From Pachypanchax playfairii (lineage: Eukaryota > Chordata > Actinopteri > Cyprinodontiformes > Aplocheilidae): a stretch of 64,000 nucleotides of DNA. Positions within the stretch are counted from its first letter, which is position 1. Every line of letters starts with the position of its first letter. Below the pieces are notes generated by a model, which was not told where the DNA came from, did not search any database, and was given only the letters and a program-made list of their open reading frames with translations. A program made the position numbers and the translations under genes. Below are positions 11,233-22,591 of the stretch, piece by piece. The DNA is taken from contig SSNP01000015.1 of NCBI GenBank assembly GCA_006937955.1, forward strand, positions 2,333,727 to 2,397,726. The letters are read 5' to 3'.

Positions 11233-14200
11233 TCAAGCGCTGCTGCTGTTCTGTGCCCCCGTGTCGTCCTCTCGTTTCTGCCGTTTCTTCGCTCTGATTT
11301 CATTCATGGCTTCTTCTATTGAGCGAGTGTCTCTTTTGTTGGCCACCGGCACTGAAGGCAGAAAACAGTATAGATGAAGAGGGTGTTTGTGAGTAATGGA
11401 GTGTTTTTCTGTGAAGCGTCACGCAGACTCACCACAGCCGTATGTTCTGTTGGCCTCCAGTGTGTGTGCTGCATCTTTAGCTGCTGAGGTGCCGATCAGG
11501 TGGCTGTATTTGTCTCTGTAGTTGGAGTTCGGATTCGCTTGTGTCTTTTCCGTCTGTGTGGAAGCAGCTTCTTCCAGCGCAGCCTGTTCCTGCAGAGACG
11601 ACCGGGAGAAAAATCAGAAACTAAGAGAGAAAATTGGATATTTATAAATGTCCAGGCATTGTAATACTAAAAACTCTTCCAGTAGTTGAGTCTCACGTCT
11701 CATGGGACATGAATTACTGTAACCCCGATGTCCCTGCAGTGTTCTAGCGGTTCCTGAGACGACTGAGGGAATCAAAAGGTTTCATCTTGATCCCAGCCTA
11801 CATCTGTGACTCTTCTACAACTCACCAGGGATTCTTCTCATTATTAATTGGTTCTTAGAGTATCACCCATCTGTCATGCCTGCACATACTGACTTTTATG
11901 CAGGCGCATTTTGGGCAGCTCAGTGTTGCTGCTGACATGAGTTACAGCTATGAGATGGTCTGTGTGCTGGGAAAACAGCAAATCGTAACAATCCTCACAA
12001 ACAGTAAGACTTTTATTTTTATATTTAACTACTTCCCTCAAGGGGGCGACGTTATCTTCTTAATTAATTTATATGCTAACAGAGGTTATGAAAGAATAGC
12101 CTCAGGAATGGGTGAGAATGTAATAAACACCAAGTGATTAGATTTGGGAAAATGCTTTTTTGCATAAATAATAATTGAATGAATTATATCAAACTCACAC
12201 TAAAAGCTAAAGGGATGTTTTCATGGTCAACCAAACCACTAATATTGATAAAAGACATATAGGATGATTAAGATAGGTCACTGTTAATAATGGAAAAGAA
12301 TATTAATCTTCATTTAAAAATTAATAAACATAATTAAATGTGATTGTAGCAGCTGACGGTGGATATCATACTGTATACTAAATTCTAAATGAAATGAAAA
12401 AAAAAGCAAAAAAATGAGTGAATTATTGACATTTTAGCAAATCTGTGCCCTTGTTTTTTCACTGAACTTATCGACGGCATGTTGATCCCGCTCATCTCCT
12501 CTGAAGTCATTTATTCTGTTATTACAATACCGTTAGTGCAGTTTAATGGTTCAACACAATGAATGATGGATGAATGAAACTGCTGTTATTAAACTATTAT
12601 TTATCTACAGATTTAAAAAGGTGTCGGTAAGAATAAGAAAACCGTTCAATGGTTGGTCTGGTTTATCTGTATCAGCCCCAAAAAAACCCATAATGGTTGA
12701 CCTGAAGTGCCATCAGCTTCTCCTGTGCGCTAACCGCATTTTAATGTTCTAATATGCTTTCCATGGACCGCTAAAGGCGACACCAACAAGAATTCACAAG
12801 AAATGGAACATGACATTGTACGTGTGAACTGAAATCAACTGATTTGAGCTAATAAATAATATAAATCAGCATTCTGACACAAAAACCATCAAGTCCTACT
12901 TTTATCCGACGCCTCTGCTCGGCTAGCTTAGGATCCCACTCCTCTCCTTTGCGATAGGCTTCCAGCTCTTCGTCTGATGGAGCGAATTCCTGCCACGGGA
13001 CAAGGAGGAGATAATCACAATCCTCAAGGATCAGCACGTTGTTGGTTAAAGTTTCGACCTAAATTTTGTTTTAATGTTTAAAGCAGGACCAATGGAAATT
13101 TTGGTACCTTTTTAAATAGCATGACATAGCGGCTCTCCTCATCTTCCCCGAAAGAAAAAGAAGTCAGACCAGCCACTTCTGCAACATCATGTCTGTTGGA
13201 AAACAAAGAAAACTTAGAATTAAATGTCTACATGTTGTTTTTTTCCTTAAAAAGTTAGGACTACTTACAATATGCTCCTTTCAATCTTTCCCATTGGATT
13301 GTATTTTCTTTTTTGTTGTGAACTGTCTTGTATGAAATCGGACACTTCTTTCTCCATCTGCATGTAACAGCCATAAATATCAGTGATGAAGGACTACCGT
13401 AAAAGAGCTGCACCGGAATTAAAAGCTTTATTTTATCTGGCATTTAACATATCACCTTCTTCCTAAACGCTGCTTTCTTTCTTTTCTCGTCTTCCTCCAT
13501 CTTCTTCAGTCTTGCGGCTTGTTCTTTAACGTACAGAGGGATTTTTAAAATGGGATTTATTTCCGACTCACACAGAATCTTACCAAATTGAGAAATTTCA
13601 GTCAATTAATCAAGGATTCTTGAAATCCTCATATAGGTTTAGAAACCCAAGATTTCAATGTACAGAGCTAAGTCTAGTTAAAGAAAAGCTGGAAATATTT
13701 GAAGACTCCTCACACCCGGCGGACAACATGTTCCAACTGTGTCCATCAGAGAGACCCAGATCATCAAAACCAGGACTGAAAGCAGTTTTTAATATGACAG
13801 CCATCGGGGTAATAAAAGAAAACTAAATGACACCAACAGCAATGCGACTAGTTGCTTACAATGCAAAATATTTGATGCTGATATATTATCCTTATGTACA
13901 ACACGTTTTTTATACCAGTAAGTGTTACAGAGTGTTTTATCTTCACGCCGATACATCTATTGCTTTTATTCTAACAATTTATATAATGTATTCACTTTTC
14001 TTTACAGCAAAAGATATTCATATTCTTAAACTATTAAACAGTCTGATATGTTGCTATTAAAGGTTTTTTCCCCCAAGATCTCTTTAAAATATTACAAAGT
14101 CCACCTTCTTTTAAATCCAGAAACGTTTAAAACATGTGCCAGTTTTTAAGAAACGGGCACAAACACAGTTTAATCTCAGGCTGTGAAAAGGACGTGCAGT

Positions 14201-14513
14201 TTCTTTGTTTACATCGCTGCTGGTATGTTTGTTACAGAATCGGCTTTTATTTCTGAACGGTTCTGTGACCGGATGTAGGCGGTGCCAAATTCGTTCTTGA
14301 AAGCTGAACTGACCAATCCGCTTCTTGTCCTTTTAATTAGTCCCTATATTTAAAACCCAAATAAAGCTCACCTTAACAGTCTCACACTAACATGAAATGA
14401 TTGCTTCTATAAGTGACATGTTGTGTACCTCGAGCCTTTCGTCGGCTTTCCTGGTCGCCGACTGTTGGAGGTTTCTCCATCGAGTTTAAGATTGAACCTA
14501 GTAGGTCCGCCAT
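11233..14513 (-). CDS. spag7: Sperm-associated antigen 7 (R3H-domain nuclear protein, complete, 7 exons)
   Basis: Broadly expressed nuclear protein with an R3H single-stranded nucleic-acid-binding fold; its molecular role is poorly defined. Coding exons on the minus strand: 14513-14429, 13523-13456, 13357-13269, 13192-13108, 12989-12900, 11589-11433, 11351-11233. They sum to 693 nt, or 230 aa plus TGA, against 227 aa in human. The N-terminus [16 protein letters not shown] is nearly identical to mammalian SPAG7. The R3H region spans roughly residues 52-110 ([11 protein letters not shown] to [18 protein letters not shown]), followed by [20 protein letters not shown]. The C-terminal part carries [31 protein letters not shown] and the basic RAKKRQKR, a likely nuclear localisation signal. 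All introns are GT-AG and phases agree. The start is fixed by the conserved MADLL and an overlapping YY1-like motif. Confidence 0.95.
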
Positions 14514-14549
14514 CTTGGAATGATGGCGCAAACCCTCTCTGCGCATGCC
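14507..14549 (-). promoter_or_regulatory. spag7 core promoter: YY1-like motif over the ATG plus NRF1-like motif
   Basis: On the minus strand CCAAGATGGCGGAC overlaps the start codon and fits the YY1 consensus (AAGATGGCGGC) typical of housekeeping genes with a very short 5' UTR. About 27 bp upstream, TGCGCATGCC at 14540-14549 resembles the NRF1 site. No TATA box is evident. This suggests constitutive, TATA-less expression; factor binding is inferred. Confidence 0.55.
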
Positions 14550-16065
14550 CAGTCGGAGGTCTCTTTTCTTCTTCGTCGTGAAAATGACATTTTAATCATA
14601 TGTCGCCACCGTGTCCCGGAAAATTGTACTGCTACTGCAGCAAAAGACAACAAAATGAAAAAAAAGTTGTTCTTTTTTTTTTTTAGTTTCCATTGCACAT
14701 ATTTAGATTTTGGATATTAATTTAAAATAAAAACGGGTTTTATGGTTATTTGTTGGACCCGTTCAGGTCAACATGCTTGCTGTGGGGGAAGGTAGGGGGG
14801 GCACAGATTTAGAAAAAGTTGGCACATGTAAATGGACTATTTTACAAAGTTCTAAATCATAAATTAAGTGACTACCATAAACCAAAAAAAAAAAAAAATC
14901 TATCAAAACACAATGCCAGTGTTAGACTTCAATTTATCTTTGGTTAATGAAAAACTAGTGATCAGTTTAATGCAGTTCACTTACACTCGAATGTCTGAGT
15001 GAAGATGTCATCTTACACACGATGTTTGATTGAATTTAAGTGTCTCGGCTTGGGGGGTCCTCATTATGAGAGGCAAGCACATTCCCTCTAGACTACGGTG
15101 ACCAGCATAATTCCCAAGCCAGCTTCAATGAAACAATGTGTTTCTATGTGTGTGTCCACATTGTGCAGTTTGTTTTAGCAATTTGGTAACACACTGCATT
15201 TTATGTTCACTAGTGATAACAGCGTCCTAACATTGGAAATTGTAATTCATTAAACTATTCCGTTACTGAAAATCCAACCACGTAACTCTGTTACTTTAAA
15301 CGGCATTATTCCAAACATTGCTGGACATTCCCCTAAGACAAAAAATCAGACAAGTTGAGAACAACGTCAGGAGCATGAGCCATAAAAATACTTTCAAATA
15401 AGAAACTATTTTAAACAGATGCAAATATCAGATGAAAAGTATCACTGAAGTTCTATCAGAGTTCTTGTCATCACTCGGATTTTTCATAAGCAGTGAGTTA
15501 TTTTGCTGAAAATCAATTTGGGGTTTCTGTTGCTTAGACTGACTGAGCATGAAGAATAAACAACCAATGCACCAGGGGGCATGCTTTACAAGCGCATGTG
15601 TGTCTGTGGGTCCATACTTTTTTATTGTTTTGTTAACAATCCTTCCCCATGTCACTGGGGGGGGGGGGGCTTGTTTTGTTTTGCACTGTGTGATTGTGGT
15701 TTCACAGCATCAGCAACAACTCACGCACTACCGCCATATTCAGATGTGGATGAACAGAAGGCCTCCCTGAAAACACAACAGGAACAAGATTTCATCTGTA
15801 ATTGTGAATTTTTCGAATTTTTTTTCTTTTATTTCGGTCTGTGTACTTACTTCTTTCCATCCAGAGAACATTTGTAAGTACTAGTCAACTGTTCTTTTAT
15901 AATTTCATGTATTTGTTTGGGTGCAAAGTGCAGAAGACCTTTTAAAAGCACATAAAAGTGGAACGATTGAGTAAGCTGACAGGCCTGACCTCCACCCCTC
16001 AGACACCCTCTTCTTTTATGTGAACACAGTCTGGTGAACTCCTCCCCCCCGTGTTTGAAATGCTG
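14550..16065. other. Intergenic between spag7 and the defensin gene
   Basis: No coding sequence recognised. It contains a run of 13 G at 15657-15669 and short A/T homopolymers. A long minus-strand ORF at 15847-16227 overlaps the defensin first exon antisense and has no family features. Confidence 0.55.
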
Positions 16066-16071
16066 TATAAA
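16066..16071 (+). promoter_or_regulatory. TATA box of the beta-defensin gene
   Basis: TATAAA lies 54 bp before the defensin ATG (16125), in a good position for a start site near 16095-16100 and a short 5' UTR. A focused TATA promoter fits an inducible or tissue-restricted antimicrobial peptide gene. Confidence 0.65.
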
Positions 16072-16124
16072 TTGCAGCATCCGTGTGTCAGCGGCAGTGT
16101 CTGAAAGCCACTTGGTGCTCAAAC

Positions 16125-16666
16125 ATGAAGGGGCTGAGCTTGGTTCTCCTTGTGCTTCTGCTGATGCTCGCAGCTGGGGAGGGTAAGCAACAGCTGCATC
16201 ATCCTCATTTATCAAACACATGTTCAAACTACATCATATTTAATATGTTTGGGCTAATCATTGACATTTTGTGATCATTTATTTGTACTTGTAGTCAGTG
16301 AAATTATATATATTTTTTAATATATTTTGGGTATGTGTAAAAAATGAATAATTCAAAATGCTGTTGAACGAAAAATGTGTTTTGAATTTATCTACAGAAA
16401 AGGATCCAGAGCTGCAGTACTGGACCTGTGGGTATAGAGGACTCTGCAGACGGTTCTGCTATGCTCAAGAGTACATCGTTGGTCATCATGGGTGTCCTCG
16501 AAGATATAGGTAGACCTAAAAAATAAAAACCCCAAACAGAACTAGAATCAATATTTGTTTGGATTACAGATGTGAAACATAAAATTTAGCTGAACAAATC
16601 ATTTTTAGTAAGATGAACTCAGGTGGGTCTCTGCTGATTTTCAGGTGCTGTGCTGTGAGATCTTAG
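16125..16666 (+). CDS. Beta-defensin (fish type 1-like), complete, 3 exons
   Basis: Secreted cationic host-defence peptide expected to act at microbial membranes. Coding exons 16125-16182, 16398-16509 and 16645-16666 join in phase to 192 nt, or 63 aa plus TAG. Residues 1-20 are a Leu-rich signal peptide ending LMLAAGEG at the first junction (the last codon is split and becomes E after splicing). The mature part has six cysteines in the order C-x5-C-x3-C-x11-C-x5-CC, within the beta-defensin pattern, and is Arg-rich (CRRFC, CPRRYRCC). The three-exon layout with a tiny last exon (RCCAVRS) is the usual fish beta-defensin arrangement. A TATA box precedes it and two poly(A) signals follow. I recognise the family with confidence but not which numbered paralogue this is (defb1-like). 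No second defensin copy is visible in the window. Confidence 0.95.
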
Positions 16667-16875
16667 CACTCGGTTCATCATCTGAAGATCCCTGACTGGT
16701 TTCAGAGCAGGTAGGCTGGGATCCTGGTCTTCCTGTGGATGAAACACCAACAGACCCAGATCTTCAAAGACGTGGGACCTGACAACATGGATTGAAAGTG
16801 GATTTCGTGTAGTTAGTGCTTTTTTGACCCCTCACCCTTTACCTGTAACAGAATGCTCTGAATTGTTTTACTACT

Positions 16876-16896
16876 AATAAATGCATCGAAAATAAA
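16876..16896 (+). terminator. Poly(A) signals of the defensin gene
   Basis: Two AATAAA hexamers, at 16876-16881 and 16891-16896, lie 210-230 bp downstream of the stop codon on the same strand. They are well placed to end a compact mRNA. Confidence 0.6.
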
Positions 16897-19800
16897 CTGA
16901 TGTGCTGCCGTTTGGTTTTTATTTAATTAAGATACTTTTAGTCACCTAGAATTCATTATTTGTGTTGAAGGTGCCCCACTCTGATAGACTTTAGGGGGGA
17001 ATAACAGCATGAAAAGCAGACTGAGGCGGGTCTGGCAGGCTGTAACTGACCAGAGACAATCATGGTCAAGTGACTGACCCACATAGCTGGATGGAGCGGA
17101 GCTTTTGTGAATGAAGTGTTATGTCTCTTGTCTGTGTTTATGTTATTTCCCCATTCTGTCTGTCTGGACAACACAACTGGGAACAGACGGACGCTCCCAC
17201 AATGCACCAGTCACGACTGCAAAGCAGATTTATTGTCACATTGTGTGCCTGCATCTGATTGGATTTTCAAAATGTCTTTTCTGCTGAGTTGTTCATTTGT
17301 TAAAATCACTTTAAGAAGGACATTATCTGTCAACTGAGAACAAATATGCATTCGATACCGTCATGGTTTGTTGTTTTTGAAGGCAAACGAGGGAGAAAAT
17401 AAAGAACAGGAAGATGTTGATTATAGAATAAAAACGAGGTGCTGATTAACAAATGAGAAGGTATGTAATGAGCTGAAATGAGACAAACTGAGGGCGGAAA
17501 ACAAGAATCAAGATAATCTATAAAAACAATAACAAGAATAACTTCACTTACATAACTGCCAGAACTCTAAAAACTCAAAACCAGGTCAGCACCTCCTTTG
17601 AAGGAACAGTTCCTCAACCCCCCAGAACAAAAAGCACCTATTATTGGCTGTAGCTGGAAAAAAAAAAATATTGGCATGACAGATATTATTTCAAAAATAG
17701 TTGAAAGATTAACATGCACATCTGGAACTCACCGTGATTGCTGATCAGTTTAGTTTTTGGGAGTGAAAATTGAGAGAAAATACAAAATAAAACCAAATTT
17801 GGCAGCTGTTTGCAACCAAACTAAATAAACTGGGTGTAAATTTAAAAGCAGAAACAACATCAGTAGTTTGTGCTACTTGTTTTTTTTTTTAAACAAACCT
17901 AAACTTCTGTTTATTTCTTGAATTACAGCTGTCTTCAGTTTCACAGGATTTTATGTAAAAAAACTTTAAAGTAACATTTATGGTAGTATAACCTCTTCTG
18001 AAATTAATTGTTTTTGGGTCATGCTAAAATTTACAGGTTAAAGTAAACGTATAACTTAAAAGAGTAACTGAACCCTAAAACAAATTTTATGCTTATGAAC
18101 TGTATAAATGGGTTTTTACCAATGCAATCTTTTAGTTTCTGAGCATTTAGATATTTTCGTGTATGCTTGTTAAATTGTATACCCTTTTGGTCTAAAAACA
18201 TCTTAGTGCTGCCCTCTTGAGGTTGAAATTTGTGATTGGTTGAAGCAGTACATCTTTTCCAATCTTCACGTCACCTGCATCGTCTCACGGACACGCCACA
18301 TCGTGGGTTTGGATATAAAACCATCTCTCAGACACACTCGCCTCGTGGTGAGTTTGGAGTTCAAATTGCATGTTTTGATCGATTTCGTTTTCAGGTTAGC
18401 ATTATTATCCCATTAGTCTATCTCAGTAGCACTAGCAGGACCGGCTTCACGCAGCGCTGACTTAGTGGCTCGAATTGATATGACTCGGGGTCACTGGGCT
18501 CCATCCAGCCTCCCTTTACCTCCAGTGACGGCAGAGAAATCATCCTCCTCAAAATATCAGTCGCAAAGCTGCGAATGTTGCTTCTCATGTTTTAGTGTCA
18601 GATTAAGCTAGCTGTTAAATGTCCTCCTGACCACACCCCCGCTCATCCGCCACACTTAACCATGCCCCTCTGTGCATCCTAGCACTGTCCTGGGTTGAAT
18701 TTTTAAACTGTTGTCTGGGGGCGGGGTTATGCTTTTTCATTGGGTTTAGTAACTCTTTAATTAGCTGTTAGCTTGCTAATCTGGTCAGAACAAATCTCTA
18801 CTTCCTCTAAATGAGGTATTTCAAAAAGCTTTCTACAACAGGTAAGAATTATTCAGAATCTTTCCACAGAAACCTGCTTCAGAAGATCTGAACTGTTGCT
18901 TTAAATCAAAATGAAAACTTTGCATCAGTGATTAGTGAATGTATTTGTTATGAAAAGTGAATTATTTGTTTAAGAATGTTTCCGTGTACAATCTATGGAT
19001 AACATTGAAATAAATGTAAACTGACACCAACAATCATTACAAACAATTTATCAAAAAAAACAAAACATTAAAATAAAATAAAGCACTAAACTAACAATCA
19101 ATGTGCTTGCCAGGACAGAACAAAGCAAAAACTGAAGAATGTACACATTCATTTGTAAATACAAAGCTGGATTATCACTTTGTTTAAAGACAAAAAAACC
19201 CCAACAAAACTCAAACTCTTCTCTTGAATTGGCAGCAAACATTTTAAAACAAGGGAAAAAAATAAACAGACTCAAAAACAATTTACGTTCTAACTATTAG
19301 GATTTGAAAACTTCTGTTAACGTGGTTGATCTCTTACTCAAACAGAAACGATATCCGGCCAAAAAATACATGTATGATTTTCTGACCCAGTTATTTAAAA
19401 AGAACATTTGGAGTTGAGAGATGCTCAATGCCCAAAGGAAACATTATATCAAAAATATGGAGAAACTGCAGCTCATTACTGGATCAGGAATGAACTGGGA
19501 ACAATCTGAAATATTTTTGGTAGTATGTCAAAACAAACAGCTTATTTATATTAAAATCTGGTAAAAAGAAACTTGAGGATGTTTCAGTTTCATACAAAGA
19601 TAAACTGGTGTTTATTCTAACTGTTTTGAATTCATTCTCTGCAGCCGGTGACGTTAGAATAAAACACCAGTCTCAGATCTTTGTCGGCATCTAACTGAAG
19701 ACATCGTCCAACATACGGAAACAGCTAACTGAAAGTACCAGCTGTAGAGTCCTCTCAGGATTCACCTGGAGCTGAAACTCAGTCGTTCCCGTTTTAAAAA

Positions 19801-20074
19801 AATCTTTCAGACCTCTTAAAGGATTTATTATAACAGCAGATTCAGAATTAGTAAAGGTAAATGAAAAACGTAATGTTTTAGCTTTACCGTGACATGAACA
19901 TGAACTGAGACTGAAGAGGAAATAAAGCAAATGAACAAATCAGAGGGAGAAATTAGGATTTTAACTGAAACAGGAACATTTTCTTCAAACACTGCTGTAA
20001 TAATAAAAGAAGCCTGGCAGACTTCAGGCGTTCTAGCTGTCAGTAGTTGAAGGTAATCTGATGAGTAATCCTGG

Positions 20075-20091
20075 AGTGTGTGTGTGTGTGT
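20075..20091. repeat. Short (TG)n microsatellite
   Basis: About eight TG units read directly. Confidence 0.85.
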
Positions 20092-21720
20092 ATTCACTAC
20101 AGTCTGAAATCTGCTCGACTGTTTCTTCTTTAAATGTTGCTGAGTTTATAGTTCAGTATCTGAAGCATCAGCAGTTGTTTGTTCACAGGCTCAAACGGCT
20201 AGAATGACGGAACTTTATATAGAAACCTCCCAGTTATTTGTTGCCTTAAGAAAAGAAACACTATTAAAGTGAGAAACTGACATCATGTGGACAGAAGATG
20301 ACAGCAAACGGTTAAAAATCTAAAACCCCAAATACACCGACAATACCTATCTAAAGAATAAGCAGTGAGCCAGAAGGAATAATAACTATTATTTGGCCCT
20401 GTATTTGATCCATCCTGACCCGTTCGGGGTGAAATCTTATCAGTTTATCTGGAAAAGCTACAGCTAGAATCCTGAAAGTCTGCCAGGCTTTATTCCACAA
20501 AAAATTAAGTTTTCTGTTTTCAAACTAAAGTTTAAGGAAAATATTTTTCATTTGAAACATCCAGGTGATCTTGAAGTTCCAAGCAGTTATTTGTGCTCTG
20601 TCAGACAACATGTATCAGATTTAACATCCACACTCTCTGGATGCTGAAAAGATGGAATCGAATGTTTTACGACTGTTTTATCTTTCAGACTTTCCCTGGA
20701 GAAACAAATAAAAACACTTCAATGAAAAACACTGAGTGGTGTGACGGACTGCTGCAGGATGTACATCGCTGCTCTCCCAGTGGCTGCTGGGATACATTCC
20801 TGCTCAAGTGGACGAATCAAGTGAAAAATGAGAACACCGGGGCAGGTTAAGAATTTACTATATTAATATTAGTTTATCAATTTTTCAAAGTTGATCTCCA
20901 AATGACACATTTTGATTGTTTCATATCAACATGAAGTTAAATCAGGAACAATCGGTACAAAACATGGACCAGGTTAAAACAAAATTATATGGACCAATGA
21001 GTTTGCTGCCAGCGTTATGAAGACCCCATGACCGACGGCCTAAACCTCCGAGTCTGAGTACTTCCAACACTGTTAACCTTCTCATTTCGACGCCATCTTG
21101 TTTTATAAACACAGATTACTTATGTGGCTTGTCAAAGCTTCTTCTGCTGCTATCTGTTTGGTGGCTGAGTAATGACATACAGCCAAAGATATTTCAACAC
21201 CAGGGAAAGTTAGAAACACTCGAACATGTTGAGGAAATAACCAGAGGAGTGAGTTTTCCAGATTCTGTTTTTGTCTCTATTTATAGACCACAGAGTCCTA
21301 TCTATGTTCACTCCATGTATGTTTTAGAAGGTATTTATAATCCAACCAGGTTTTGATAGACGCCTCCTGCTGACAGACTTAACGTCATATTTGGTCCCCG
21401 TCCTTAGATTTTCCTCTCCAGCTTTGAGAGCTTGCAGTTGAAGATGATTCGCTGGGAGTCCCGTGCAGGTGGCTGGCCTGAATGAGTGGTGGCGGTTTGA
21501 CGGCTACGCACATTCATCCGTGGTCACTTGTGAAAAATGTAGACGGGCCTCTGAAAACCTGCAAAGTTTTGGGGGGGACAGTAAATACAACTGAAAACTG
21601 CAAAGAACATGTAAAGAGTAACTGTCCTGATTAGGGCTAGAGTATTTTTAGTAATGAGTACTCAGTTACACATGGGCTACAGCAGTTCCTCCATATCTTT
21701 TATTCTGAAAGACTTTAGCC

Positions 21721-21933
21721 AAGGGGTGTCCAACTCCAGGCCTTGAGGGCCAATATCCAGCCTGTTTTAGATGTTCCTCTGCTTCAACACATCTGATGCA
21801 GATGAATCGGTCATTAACAGGCTTCTGCTGGACTTGCTGAGATGTCATAGATTGGAATCAGGTGTGTTGAAGCAGGAAAACATCTAAAACATGCAGGATA
21901 GTGGCCCTCGAGGCCTGACTTTGGGCACCCCTG
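21721..21933. mobile_element. hAT-type MITE with perfect 8-bp target duplication
   Basis: A 213-bp element whose left end AAGGGGTGTCCAACTCCAGG and right end (minus strand CAGGGGTGCCCAAAGTCAGG) form inverted repeats. It is flanked by identical 8-bp CTTTAGCC at 21713-21720 and 21934-21941, the target duplication length of hAT transposases. The interior is itself partly palindromic: 'tgttttagatgttcctctgcttcaacac' on one side mirrors 'gtgttgaagcaggaaaacatctaaaaca' on the other. No transposase is encoded, so it was mobilised in trans. The sequence matches an abundant fish MITE type. Confidence 0.9.
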
Positions 21934-22029
21934 CTTTAGCCTATAATAAAAGCTGCCCCTCCCCTCTCTGCTGTCAGAACCTGAACACTCACGTACAAGC
22001 ACAAGCCTGGAAGATCAATTTAATTCTTA

Positions 22030-22039
22030 TTTATTTATT
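22030..22039 (-). terminator. Candidate mepce poly(A) signals
   Basis: Overlapping TTTATT hexamers (AATAAA on the minus strand) at 22030-22035 and 22034-22039, about 555 bp beyond the mepce stop. Position is reasonable; usage is inferred. Confidence 0.35.
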
Positions 22040-22591
22040 AGAACCCCTTTCCAGACCATCTGATCCGATTTTGAAAACTAATCGTCGCCTGGATCTTGAA
22101 AACCTCGATCCAGTAACGAGATGTCTGATTTGAGAGAGTCTTCTTGTTTTTGTCACAAGGTGAGAAAATCTTTAAGAGGAACACTGAACTGAACCACAAA
22201 GTCACCAGATCTCTGACAATTGAAAGCTTTCTGTCTGAAGCAGTTTGAAGGTAGTTCCTGATCCCAGCTGAGATAGTCCTATGATCACAAGTCCACCAAC
22301 TCGTGACTGATTCAATAAGAACATTTAAACATCGGAACAATGAGACTTCATTTTATCTCAAAGTTAATCTGCATTTTCTATGGGCTGACACTCAGGAATC
22401 CTTAAAAAAAAAGCAATACTTCGACCAAACCTGATTTAACCTCAATGCAAATCTGCCTGTAAAAATATTTTCTTTTTAAATATTGTTTTAAGGTGATAAA
22501 ATCTCAACAGGTATGTGGAGCTAAATAAGAGCTCATGGATCACCACAGAGTCTTTCAAAAACCGCATTCTACAATCTGCTGTGCTCCCTGA

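Larger units (their letters stand above)
16897..22591. other. Intergenic between the defensin gene and mepce
   Basis: No further protein gene recognised; short ORFs on both strands show no family features. It holds a short (TG)n run, a CTCF-like motif on the minus strand at 18207-18222 (CCTCAAGAGGGCAGCA) and one well-defined hAT MITE (21721-21933). The right end should contain the mepce 3' UTR. The GC-richer patch at 18230-18660 could be regulatory, but I see no exon in it. Confidence 0.5.

Noticed and set aside
15847..16227. 126-codon minus-strand ORF overlapping the defensin first exon
   Set aside because: Antisense to a well-supported exon, no family features, composition like chance ORF.
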